A stretch of 58,584 nt of DNA from Bacteroidales bacterium (GTDB taxonomy: Bacteria; Bacteroidota; Bacteroidia; Bacteroidales; UBA932), in the NCBI GenBank assembly GCA_017519865.1, contig JAFWRQ010000029.1, positions 1 through 58,584 of the forward strand, given 5' to 3'. Both the position numbers and the translations under genes were made by a program. Below are positions 18,739 through 26,420 of this stretch, one piece after another; position 1 is the stretch's first letter; the number at the start of each line of letters is the position of its first letter. The notes below the pieces were generated by a model. That model saw only the letters and a list, made by a program, of their open reading frames with translations, had not been told where the DNA came from and did not search any database.

Positions 18739-18777
18739 GTACCTTGCGGGTAATTGCCCGCAGGGTACATTGTTTTT
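18739..18777 (+). terminator. Terminator of the rimP-nusA-infB operon
   Basis: GTACCTTGCGGG (18739-18750) pairs with CCCGCAGGGTAC (18757-18768), with one mismatch, around TAATTG. It is followed by ATTGTTTTT. Related CCCGCAGG/CCTGCGGG pieces occur just before and after it, so alternative pairings are possible. Confidence 0.8.
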
Positions 18778-18854
18778 CGGCCTACCCTGCGGGGGCGAGC
18801 TTAATGCCGCAGAATCGGCCTTGTAGATGCCTTTTCGCGCTTTCCCGAAATTCT

Positions 18855-18885
18855 TTTGAATATAAAAACCTGAGTTTTATTTTTG
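18855..18885 (+). promoter_or_regulatory. Promoter of the HNH endonuclease gene
   Basis: TTTG at 18855-18858 and TATTTTTG at 18878-18885 are separated by 19 bases, an excellent Bacteroidota promoter match. The ATG follows 20 bases after the -7 box. Confidence 0.7.
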
Positions 18886-18905
18886 GTGAAATAATCTGAT
18901 TGTCT

Positions 18906-19379
18906 ATGAAAAGATATGACTGGAGCGAGATGCGGGTGGAGAAGGCTGTTTCTGAAGCGGGATGCTGGTTCGAGTGTCTTGAGTTACTTGAGATTCCGAA
19001 AAGGGGATGCAATTATAGGACATTGAAGTCGAAGGTCCTTCAGTATGGGATAGACACTTCCCATTTTGATTATGAGTATGCCAAGACCCATAACGGCTTG
19101 CACCATGGGCGTCGCAACTGCAACCGTCCAGACGAAGAGATTTTTGCCTATGCTTCGAAGATCAAGACGGAAAACCTTAAGAAAGAGTATATCAAGCGTG
19201 TTCAGTCCGGAAATGCAAAATGCGAATCTTGCGGTATTGAAAGCTGGAACGGAAAACCACTGGTTTTTCACTTACATCACATTGACGGGGATCACAGGAA
19301 CAATATGAAAACGAATCTTAAATTACTGTGTCCCAATTGTCATTCCCAAACAGAGAACTACTCCAACAAGAAACGTTGA
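18906..19379 (+). CDS. HNH endonuclease-like protein
   Basis: A 157-residue protein. The C-terminal half (from about residue 100) is an HNH nuclease domain: CESCG, then HLHHIDGDHRNN, then LLCPNCHSQ. That gives the two CxxC-type zinc-binding pairs and the His-Asn-His core. The N-terminal half is basic and has no domain I recognise. I chose the ATG at 18906; a TTG two codons earlier is possible. The gene has its own promoter and terminator and is visibly richer in A+T than neighbouring infB, which suggests later acquisition. No partner gene (methyltransferase, terminase or immunity) lies beside it. Confidence 0.8.
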   Translation: MKRYDWSEMRVEKAVSEAGCWFECLELLEIPKRGCNYRTLKSKVLQYGIDTSHFDYEYAKTHNGLHHGRRNCNRPDEEIFAYASKIKTENLKKEYIKRVQSGNAKCESCGIESWNGKPLVFHLHHIDGDHRNNMKTNLKLLCPNCHSQTENYSNKKR

Positions 19380-19409
19380 AGCCGGCAATTCTGCCGGCTT
19401 CTTTCTTTT
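19378..19409. terminator. Bidirectional terminator between the HNH gene and tRNA-Gln
   Basis: GAAGCCGGCA and TGCCGGCTTC (19378-19401) form a perfect 10-bp stem with a 4-base loop. It is followed by a T-rich run (TTTCTTTT) on the plus strand. The hairpin overlaps the HNH stop codon. It lies just past the tRNA-Gln 3' end on the minus strand, so it can serve both. Confidence 0.8.
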
Positions 19410-19411
19410 GG

Positions 19412-19482
19412 TTGAGATACCAAGATTCGAACTTGGACTGCAAGTGCCAAAAACTTGAGTGCTGCCATTACACCATACCTCA
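19412..19482 (-). tRNA. tRNA-Gln (UUG)
   Basis: The minus strand folds as a cloverleaf: acceptor TGAGGTA pairs with TATCTCA, and the anticodon stem CAAGT/ACTTG encloses loop TTTTGGC, giving anticodon TTG (glutamine). The T arm is CCAAGTTCGAATCTTGG. The CCA end is not encoded. Length is 71 bases without CCA. Confidence 0.92.
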
Positions 19483-19504
19483 ATTCCGGGTGCAAAGATA
19501 TTAA

Positions 19505-19942
19505 TTATTTTCGAATTGCCTTGAAATAATCTCGAACAAGGGCGGAACAATCGTCAGCCAGTAAGCCGGACACCATTTCAGTCTTAGGGTGGAGCAGGGA
19601 AGGGGAATAGAGAGTGCATCCCCGTCTGGGGTCGGTTGCGCCGTAGACGATGCGCCCGACCTGCGCCCAGTTGAGGGCGGATGCGCACATCGGGCAGGGC
19701 TCCAAAGTGACATATAAGGTGCATTCGTTAAGGTACTTGCCCCCTACGGCCTCGGTGGCGGCGGTGAGGGCTATCATCTCGGCGTGGGCGGTGGGGTCGT
19801 GCAGGCGCTCGACCATATTGTGCCCCTTGGCAATGATGCGGCCTTTCCAGACGATGACGGCCCCTACGGGGATCTCGTCTTCGTCCCTGGCGGCCATTGC
19901 CTCGCGCAGCGCTTCGCGCATGAATCTTTCGTCCATTTCCAT
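19505..19942 (-). CDS. tadA: tRNA-specific adenosine deaminase
   Basis: Converts A34 to inosine in tRNA-Arg(ACG); cytidine-deaminase superfamily. In 145 residues the zinc site is complete: HAE at 53-55 and PCPMC at 82-86. The family pattern IPVGAVIV..G.IIAKGHN precedes it. The start at 19942 gives MEMDERF; the internal ATG at 19936 (MDERF) is also plausible. A TAACTTTG box at 19947-19954 would start transcription almost exactly here, so either the message is nearly leaderless or the inner ATG is used. Confidence 0.92.
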   Translation of the reverse strand: MEMDERFMREALREAMAARDEDEIPVGAVIVWKGRIIAKGHNMVERLHDPTAHAEMIALTAATEAVGGKYLNECTLYVTLEPCPMCASALNWAQVGRIVYGATDPRRGCTLYSPSLLHPKTEMVSGLLADDCSALVRDYFKAIRK

Positions 19943-19946
19943 ATCG

Positions 19947-19954
19947 CAAAGTTA
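19947..19954 (-). promoter_or_regulatory. -7 box of tadA
   Basis: The minus strand reads TAACTTTG, matching TAnnTTTG, only four bases upstream of the first ATG of tadA. No good -33 box is visible. Confidence 0.45.
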
Positions 19955-19993
19955 AGCATTTATGTCGACAGTCGAAATATGTGCAAAATAATA

Positions 19994-20024
19994 TTTGTTT
20001 TTTCCGGACAAATACTTATTTTTG
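19994..20024 (+). promoter_or_regulatory. Promoter of the mannan PUL (susC)
   Basis: TTTG at 19994-19997 and TATTTTTG at 20017-20024 are separated by 19 bases. This is an excellent match to the Bacteroidota promoter consensus, with a leader of about 85 bases before susC. No sigma/anti-sigma pair or hybrid two-component gene lies upstream. Confidence 0.75.
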
Positions 20025-20113
20025 CACCATACATGCTAATAACACTGTAAATTTTACTATTTTAAATAGAAACCAATTATCTCAATCAGTATTATCAACC
20101 AACCATCTGTAAC

Positions 20114-23100
20114 ATGAAAAGTAGATTTTTCGCTTCTTTGATGCTACTGTTCCTTGGTTTGTCCGCGTTGGCGCAGACGGTACGGATCACCGGTACCGTT
20201 ACTGACAACGTCGGACCGGTCATCGGTGCGAGCGTCATGGAAATGGGCACCACAAATGGTGCTGTTACCGATTTGGACGGACACTACTCCATTTCCGTGA
20301 GAAGGGGAGCGGTACTCCAGTTCTCGTCCATCGGTTATGCTACTCAGGAGGTGACGGTAGGTGACAGGACGGTCATCGACATCACCCTTGCAGAAGACAG
20401 CGAATTCCTGGATGAGGTCGTAGTCGTCGGTTATGGTACCATGAAGAGGAGCGACCTTTCGGGCGCCTCGGTATCCATGAAGGAAGATGACCTCAAAGGT
20501 TCCATCATCACGAACCTCGACCAGTCCCTGCAGGGACGTGCCGCCGGCGTGACTGCGGTGCAGACCTCCGGCGCCCCGGGTTCCTCCTCGTCCATCCGCG
20601 TCCGCGGACAGGCTACCGTCAATGCCGGAGCAGAGCCTCTGTACGTCATTGACGGCGTCATCGTACAGGGCGGCGGCGGATCCGCATGGGACTACGGTCT
20701 AGGCGGCCTCGGAAACGGAAGGATTTCGACCATCTCCCCGCTCGCGACCCTCAACCCCTCGGATATCGTCAGCATGGAAATCCTCAAGGATGCTTCCGCA
20801 ACGGCCATCTACGGCGCCCAGGGTGCCAACGGTGTCGTCCTCATCACCACCAAGCACGGTCGTGCGGGCGAGTCCAAGATCACCTATGACGGAATGGTAG
20901 CCATGAGCCAGCAGAACGTCAGGATCGACATGCTCAACCTCCGCGAGTGGGCTGAGTTCTACAATGATTTCGTCAAGTTGGGAGAGGCTTCCGCCAATTC
21001 ATATTATGCCGATCCTTCACTTCTAGGCGCCGGTACCAACTGGCAGGATGAGGTATTCCGTACCGCCTTCCAGCATCAGCACCAGATCAGCGCCCAGGGC
21101 GGTAACGAGAAGGTCCAGTACTATGTATCCGGATCGTACATGAATCAGGAGGGAACGGTCATCGGAACCAACTTCGACCGTTTCAGCGTGCGTACCAACA
21201 TCGACGCCCAGGTCAAGAAGTGGCTCAAGGTCGGCGTGAACGCCACCTATGCCGTCACCAATGACGACCTCAAGCTCGCAGACGGCGGCGAGGGCCTTAT
21301 TTTCCAGTCCCTCGGTACGCTTCCCGACATCCCGGTCTACGACATCGACGGCAATTATGCCACCGTGGTGCGTGAAGGCTATACCTCCGCAAACCCTGTC
21401 GGCCTTGCCATGATCAACACCTATACCCTAGGGCGTGAGAAGCTCACCGGAAACATCTACGCCGACATCACTCCTTTCAAGCATATCACTTGGAGGACCG
21501 AGATCGGTTTCGATTCCAGCAACTCCGAGAGTAATACTTTCAAGCCCACCTACATCCTCGGCGGCAAGGAGAACAAGACCAACTCCATGTCCGTCCAGAA
21601 GAACGCCAGCCGTTACTGGCAGCTCAAGAACTACCTGACCTGGAGCCAGTCCTTCGGTGACCACGCTTTCACCGGAATGCTCGGCCAGGAGTGCTGGGAG
21701 TCCACCTGGAACTATCTCAGCGCCTCCAATTCCAACCTGCCCGACAATATCGTCCGCAACCTCTCGAAGGCTACCGGAGACCCTACCGTCGGACATGGAT
21801 TCGGCAGCTCCGCCATGGCTTCGTTCTTCACCCGTTGGACTTACAACTATGCCGACAGGTACCTTGCAACCTACACCTACCGTTATGACGGCTCCTCCAA
21901 CTTCGGACCGGACAACCGCTGGGCGGGCTTCCACTCTCTGGCGGCCAGCTGGAAGTTCTCGAACGAGGCCTTCTTCCATTCCCTCAGGAATGTCGTCAGC
22001 AACGGCAAGATCCGTGTCGGCTGGGGCCAGACCGGTAACGCCAACATCGGTGGCGGTGCCTGGGAGGCTACCATCTATGATTCTTATTCCGCACTGGGTG
22101 ACGCTCAGCGCCCTACCAACATCCCTAATACCGGTATCCACTGGGAGAAGCAGGAGCAGATCAACGTAGGTCTCGACCTCGGTTTCCTCGACAACAGGAT
22201 TAACCTTACGATCGACGCTTATGACAAGAAGTCTTCCGACATGCTAATGTCGCTCGACCTCCCTTCTTATATGGGTACCAAGGGTAACAGCTCTTCAGCG
22301 CTCGCCGCTCCCAAGGGCAACTTCGGAACCATCGACAACAAGGGACTCGAGATCACCCTCAGCGGCTATCCCATCCAGAGGAAGGACTTCGAGTGGGAGA
22401 GCAATTTCCAGATCTCGTTCAACAAGAACAAGCTCGTCGCCCTCGACGGCTCGGCCAATGCCCAGCTCATCGGATACGGACAGTGGAACGACATCGTCAG
22501 CGTCACCGAGATCGGCCAGCCTCTCTATGGCTTCTACGGCTACAAGGTCGCGGGAGTGTACCAGGACTTCGAGGACATCCTCAACAGCCCCAAGGCCGAG
22601 AAGTATCCTTCAGACGGAGTGTTCAACCGCAGCACTACGGTATGGCCCGGTGACCTCAAGTTCGAGGATATCAACAACGACGGTGTCATCGATGAGAACG
22701 ACCGCACCAACATCGGTTCCCCGCTCCCTCTGTTCACCTATGGCTGGACCAATACCTTCCGTTACAAGAACCTCGACCTGAGCATCTTCTTCAACGGGAC
22801 CTATGGCAACAAGGTGTTCAATTACAACCTCATGGGACAGGGCTACAACGGACTCTCCCACATGACCAGCTACTGGACCAACCAGCAGAAGATCGTCATG
22901 GAGAGGGCTCAGCTCGTTCCGGCGAACGGCGTCTATTCAGACTACTGGTATGATGACGTGAACAACGTCAAGGTCGCCAACCCCGGCGGCAGGATGCCGC
23001 GCATCACCACTGCCGACCCGAACGACAACGACCGCGTCAGCGACCGTTACATCGAGGACGGCTCGTACCTCCGCATCAAGAACATCACCCTTGGATACAC

Positions 23101-23311
23101 CCTTCCGAGGAAGGTGCTCAGCAGATGGCAGATCGAGAATATACGCATCTACATGAACATCCAGAACCTCTACACCTTCACCAGGTACACCGGATATGAC
23201 CCTGAGGTCGGAGCCAGCACCCAGGATGCCACCGGCATGACCTTCGGTGTGGACAACGGACGTTATCCTTCTCCTACCACTTATTCCTGTGGCCTGAACA
23301 TAACATTCTAA
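20114..23311 (+). CDS. SusC/RagA-type TonB-dependent outer-membrane transporter
   Basis: Imports oligosaccharides across the outer membrane, powered by TonB, as a lidded complex with the SusD protein encoded next. In 1065 residues one sees a signal peptide (MKSRFFASLMLLFLGLSALAQ) and a carboxypeptidase-regulatory-like domain (about 25-95, ITGTVTDNVGPVIGASV). A TonB-box-like segment follows (LDEVVVVGYGTMKR, about 108-121). The plug contains SLQGRAAGV and IRVRGQATVNAGAEPLYVIDG in pieces, and the 22-strand barrel ends in an aromatic (GLNITF). There is no extra N-terminal sigma-interaction domain, in keeping with the lack of an anti-sigma gene. It is the first gene of the PUL. Confidence 0.96.
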   Translation: MKSRFFASLMLLFLGLSALAQTVRITGTVTDNVGPVIGASVMEMGTTNGAVTDLDGHYSISVRRGAVLQFSSIGYATQEVTVGDRTVIDITLAEDSEFLDEVVVVGYGTMKRSDLSGASVSMKEDDLKGSIITNLDQSLQGRAAGVTAVQTSGAPGSSSSIRVRGQATVNAGAEPLYVIDGVIVQGGGGSAWDYGLGGLGNGRISTISPLATLNPSDIVSMEILKDASATAIYGAQGANGVVLITTKHGRAGESKITYDGMVAMSQQNVRIDMLNLREWAEFYNDFVKLGEASANSYYADPSLLGAGTNWQDEVFRTAFQHQHQISAQGGNEKVQYYVSGSYMNQEGTVIGTNFDRFSVRTNIDAQVKKWLKVGVNATYAVTNDDLKLADGGEGLIFQSLGTLPDIPVYDIDGNYATVVREGYTSANPVGLAMINTYTLGREKLTGNIYADITPFKHITWRTEIGFDSSNSESNTFKPTYILGGKENKTNSMSVQKNASRYWQLKNYLTWSQSFGDHAFTGMLGQECWESTWNYLSASNSNLPDNIVRNLSKATGDPTVGHGFGSSAMASFFTRWTYNYADRYLATYTYRYDGSSNFGPDNRWAGFHSLAASWKFSNEAFFHSLRNVVSNGKIRVGWGQTGNANIGGGAWEATIYDSYSALGDAQRPTNIPNTGIHWEKQEQINVGLDLGFLDNRINLTIDAYDKKSSDMLMSLDLPSYMGTKGNSSSALAAPKGNFGTIDNKGLEITLSGYPIQRKDFEWESNFQISFNKNKLVALDGSANAQLIGYGQWNDIVSVTEIGQPLYGFYGYKVAGVYQDFEDILNSPKAEKYPSDGVFNRSTTVWPGDLKFEDINNDGVIDENDRTNIGSPLPLFTYGWTNTFRYKNLDLSIFFNGTYGNKVFNYNLMGQGYNGLSHMTSYWTNQQKIVMERAQLVPANGVYSDYWYDDVNNVKVANPGGRMPRITTADPNDNDRVSDRYIEDGSYLRIKNITLGYTLPRKVLSRWQIENIRIYMNIQNLYTFTRYTGYDPEVGASTQDATGMTFGVDNGRYPSPTTYSCGLNITF

Positions 23312-23320
23312 CGGGAGGAT

Positions 23321-25099
23321 ATGATTATGAAGAAATATATTGGAATTATAGCACTTGCGGTATCGGTCTTCGGCGCAGTTTCATGCGAGGACTTCCTCAA
23401 CCGTCCTTCCGAAGACAGCTACGTGGTCGACGGGTTCTACAAGAACGACGACCAGTGCATCATGGGTGTCAACTACCTGTACACCGGACCTTGGAGCGAT
23501 GTAACCCGCTTCTATGTCTACGATACCGAGTACATGAGCGGAAACGTATGGACCGGAAACAATCCTTACACCACCCTCACTGTAAACGGTACTGACCAGG
23601 AACTCAAGGACATGTCCGCTTCTCTCTGGTCCATCAACGCGCATTGCAACACCGTGATCAACAACCTTCTCGGTTCGTCCGGCGCGTCCCAGGGCATCAT
23701 CAACCAGTGCATCGGCGAATGCCTCGCCTGGAAGGCCATGGCCTATTTCTTCCTCGTGAGGAACTTCGGTGACGTGCCTATCGTGCATGACAATACCTCC
23801 ATCATCAAGGAAGGTACCTACAACGAGCTTCAGAAAGTGGACAAGGCCGATGTGTACGAATACATCATCCTTACCCTCGAGAAAGCGATGGAGATGCTTC
23901 CCAAGAATCCCTACATCGGCCAGTACAACAGGATCGACTACTATGCTGCCGAAGGACTTCTCGCCAAGGTCTATCTCACCAAGGCCGGGGTTTCCGGATC
24001 GCTTGACAGCTCGGACCTCTCCAAGGCCCTCAGCTATGCGGAGGATGTCATCAACAACTCGGGACGTACCCTTACTCCTGCTTACTCCGACGTGTTCCGC
24101 ATCAGTCCCGCCGTTTACCAACAGACCGGTGAGGCCCTGTTCTCATGGCTGTGGCAGGCCAAGGTCGAGATGTGGTGTACCCAGAGCTACATGCAGAACG
24201 ACGTAGGTCTCGTAGGCTTCTCCGAGGAGAACAACTGGGGAGACTGGAAGGGCCCTTCGATCGACCTGCAGGACGCTTTCGGCGTATCCGCCATCGAGAA
24301 TCCCCAGTCCCGTGCCGACAAGGATGACCGCCGCAAGGTCACTATGATGATGTTCGGCGACCAGTACGATTATTTCTGGAAGGACAAGGGTGGATTCGAT
24401 CTCTACCGATTCTTCTATGACAAGAGCTACGGCCTTGGATCCGACAACCCCAACATCTCCAACCAGAACTGGGGCTGCTCGACCGGAGCCTTCTACGGCA
24501 AGCACATCTACGGTGATTACCAGGACCATATCGACGGGACCGGCGTCGTGCCGCACCAGCAGTACAACCAGCTTCCCACCCATATCCTGAGACTTTCGGA
24601 CATCTATCTCGTAGCGGCTGAGTCCGCGTTCCTCACCGGCGATACCGGCAAGGCCAAGACTTATGTAAATGCAGTCCGCACGCGTGCGAATGCAACTCCC
24701 GTGGATGAGGTGACCTATGATACCATCTGGAAGGAGCGCCGTCTCGAGCTCGCTCTCGAAGGCGACAGGTGGTACGACTATGTCCGCCGTGCCTATTATG
24801 ATGTCGATGCCTGCATCGCAGACCTCAAGTCCCAGCGTAGGGGACATTGGGAGGGCGGCATTGACGGCGTCTACAAGAACTTCGTCACCGACAGTGAAGG
24901 CAATTACGGCGGTCCCGCCACCAATGCATGGGACGCCAGTGCCATCACTTATTCCGGAGACAATGACCTTGTCGATGTGAAGCCGTCCATGTTCACCGTC
25001 CCGATGCCTACCGAGGACGTGGTCGCCAACCCCAATATGGCTTCCACCGCCCCTTCCATCCGTGTGAATGTACGCGAGGAATACTCTTATGACTTTTAA
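23321..25099 (+). CDS. SusD/RagB-type surface glycan-binding lipoprotein
   Basis: Cell-surface lid of the SusC channel that binds oligosaccharide. The 592-residue protein has a lipoprotein signal (MKKYIGIIALAVSVFGAVSC, lipobox AVSC) followed by EDFLNRPSEDSY, the classic SusD N-terminus. The helical TPR-like scaffold and the C-terminal RagB segment (WKERRLELALEGDRWYDYVR) are present. Two starts are possible: ATG at 23321, or ATG at 23327, which sits at a better distance from the GGAGG at 23314. The gene starts nine bases after susC, so the pair is co-translated. Confidence 0.96.
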   Translation: MIMKKYIGIIALAVSVFGAVSCEDFLNRPSEDSYVVDGFYKNDDQCIMGVNYLYTGPWSDVTRFYVYDTEYMSGNVWTGNNPYTTLTVNGTDQELKDMSASLWSINAHCNTVINNLLGSSGASQGIINQCIGECLAWKAMAYFFLVRNFGDVPIVHDNTSIIKEGTYNELQKVDKADVYEYIILTLEKAMEMLPKNPYIGQYNRIDYYAAEGLLAKVYLTKAGVSGSLDSSDLSKALSYAEDVINNSGRTLTPAYSDVFRISPAVYQQTGEALFSWLWQAKVEMWCTQSYMQNDVGLVGFSEENNWGDWKGPSIDLQDAFGVSAIENPQSRADKDDRRKVTMMMFGDQYDYFWKDKGGFDLYRFFYDKSYGLGSDNPNISNQNWGCSTGAFYGKHIYGDYQDHIDGTGVVPHQQYNQLPTHILRLSDIYLVAAESAFLTGDTGKAKTYVNAVRTRANATPVDEVTYDTIWKERRLELALEGDRWYDYVRRAYYDVDACIADLKSQRRGHWEGGIDGVYKNFVTDSEGNYGGPATNAWDASAITYSGDNDLVDVKPSMFTVPMPTEDVVANPNMASTAPSIRVNVREEYSYDF

Positions 25100-25111
25100 T
25101 CCGAACCAGCA

Positions 25112-26413
25112 ATGAAACAGTTCATCAAACATATCACAGGCATAATCGGAGCGGTCATCCTGGCCGGCAGCCTTTCCTCCTGCGAGAGGTACGACTACCC
25201 CGACCGTTTCCGTGCCACCGAAGGACTGCCTACCGTCAGCTATGTGCGGTATGCGGACAAGGATGTTTTCATTGATCAGGCGTTCATGGACGAGATCCTG
25301 TGCATCGTGGGTACAAACCTCAGGAGTGTGCATGACATCTATTTCAACGACCAGAAGGCCATTATCAATACCAGCTACATCACTGACAACACGCTTATCG
25401 TGTCCGTCCCCAACACCCAGGCCACGGAAGTCACCAACAAGCTGTATCTCTACAACAAGGCAGGTGAATGCGTGGATTATTCCTTCAAGGTGCTTCCTCC
25501 CGTCCCGAAGGTCCTCGCCATGTCCAATGAATGGGCCAAGGAGGGCGAGACTGTCACCCTCACCGGAAAGTATTTCATGGATGTCCAGAGTGTCGCCATG
25601 CCGGGAGCGGAGGTTACCGACTTCACTGTCGACGACAGCGAGCACATCTCCTTCAAGGTCCCTGCGGGCGCTACTGCCGGTCCCGTCTCCGTGACGACCG
25701 CTTCCGGCTCCGCCAACAGTTCCTTCCAGTATCTCGACCAGCGCAACATGCTCTTCGACTTCGACGGTCTCCGTGGAGGTTTCGCTACCGGTAACGGCTG
25801 GCGCGCCCCTGCCACCGGCCATCTGCACAACCCCGGCGACGACGCATTTGACGCCGTTGACGGTTCGTATCTGTGGCTCGGCGGACAGGACGGAGGTCTC
25901 AAGGCTGACAGCTTCGGTGTCTGGGCTGAAGATCCCTATTCCTTCGACTATTGGAACAGTACCGATCCCGCATCGTCCGTTCCTCCGCTCAACACCCTCC
26001 CGACCTTCTCTTCCTACATCAAGAAGTATGGTGTCGGCGGCCTCGCCCTCAAGTTCGAGTGCTTCGTCCCTACTTCCAACCCTTGGAAGACCTGTTCGAT
26101 GATGCTCATGTTCACCAACAGCTCCGTCGTGTCCAACGAGAATATGACCAACGCCTATTTCTCCGACGAGTCAGTTCCCCGCGGGCTCTGGACGCCTTGG
26201 CAGGCAACCGGTTCCTATGATACCGGAGACAAGTGGGTGACCGTCAGCATTCCGCTGTCCGAGTTCACCATGACGCACGCCGGTACCACCTGCGCCACCA
26301 AGTTCGACAGCAGCTGCCTGGAAGGCTTCGCCCTCTTCGTATGGGGCGGTTATTCCGGCGCCGACTGCGATCCTGTCATCGCTGTGGACCATATCCGTGT
26401 TGTACCTATGTAA
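25112..26413 (+). CDS. Single-TIG surface glycan-binding lipoprotein of the PUL
   Basis: A 433-residue predicted surface lipoprotein in the SusE/SusF position. The signal peptide ends in the lipobox LSSC (about residue 24). An Ig-like N-terminal region is followed by one IPT/TIG domain (about 130-210, KVLAMSNEWAKEGETVTLTGKYF). The C-terminal half (about 215-433) starts DFDGLRGGFATGNGW and has many exposed aromatic residues, as in the carbohydrate-binding ends of PUL surface glycan-binding proteins. No enzyme motif is seen. By position it should bind the same glycan as SusD; mannan is an inference from the neighbouring enzymes. Confidence 0.8.
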   Translation: MKQFIKHITGIIGAVILAGSLSSCERYDYPDRFRATEGLPTVSYVRYADKDVFIDQAFMDEILCIVGTNLRSVHDIYFNDQKAIINTSYITDNTLIVSVPNTQATEVTNKLYLYNKAGECVDYSFKVLPPVPKVLAMSNEWAKEGETVTLTGKYFMDVQSVAMPGAEVTDFTVDDSEHISFKVPAGATAGPVSVTTASGSANSSFQYLDQRNMLFDFDGLRGGFATGNGWRAPATGHLHNPGDDAFDAVDGSYLWLGGQDGGLKADSFGVWAEDPYSFDYWNSTDPASSVPPLNTLPTFSSYIKKYGVGGLALKFECFVPTSNPWKTCSMMLMFTNSSVVSNENMTNAYFSDESVPRGLWTPWQATGSYDTGDKWVTVSIPLSEFTMTHAGTTCATKFDSSCLEGFALFVWGGYSGADCDPVIAVDHIRVVPM

Positions 26414-26420
26414 TCCTTAA

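Noticed and set aside
24143-25828. 561-codon minus-strand frame across susD and the TIG lipoprotein gene
   Set aside because: It spans two well-supported genes on the other strand and lacks recognisable motifs.
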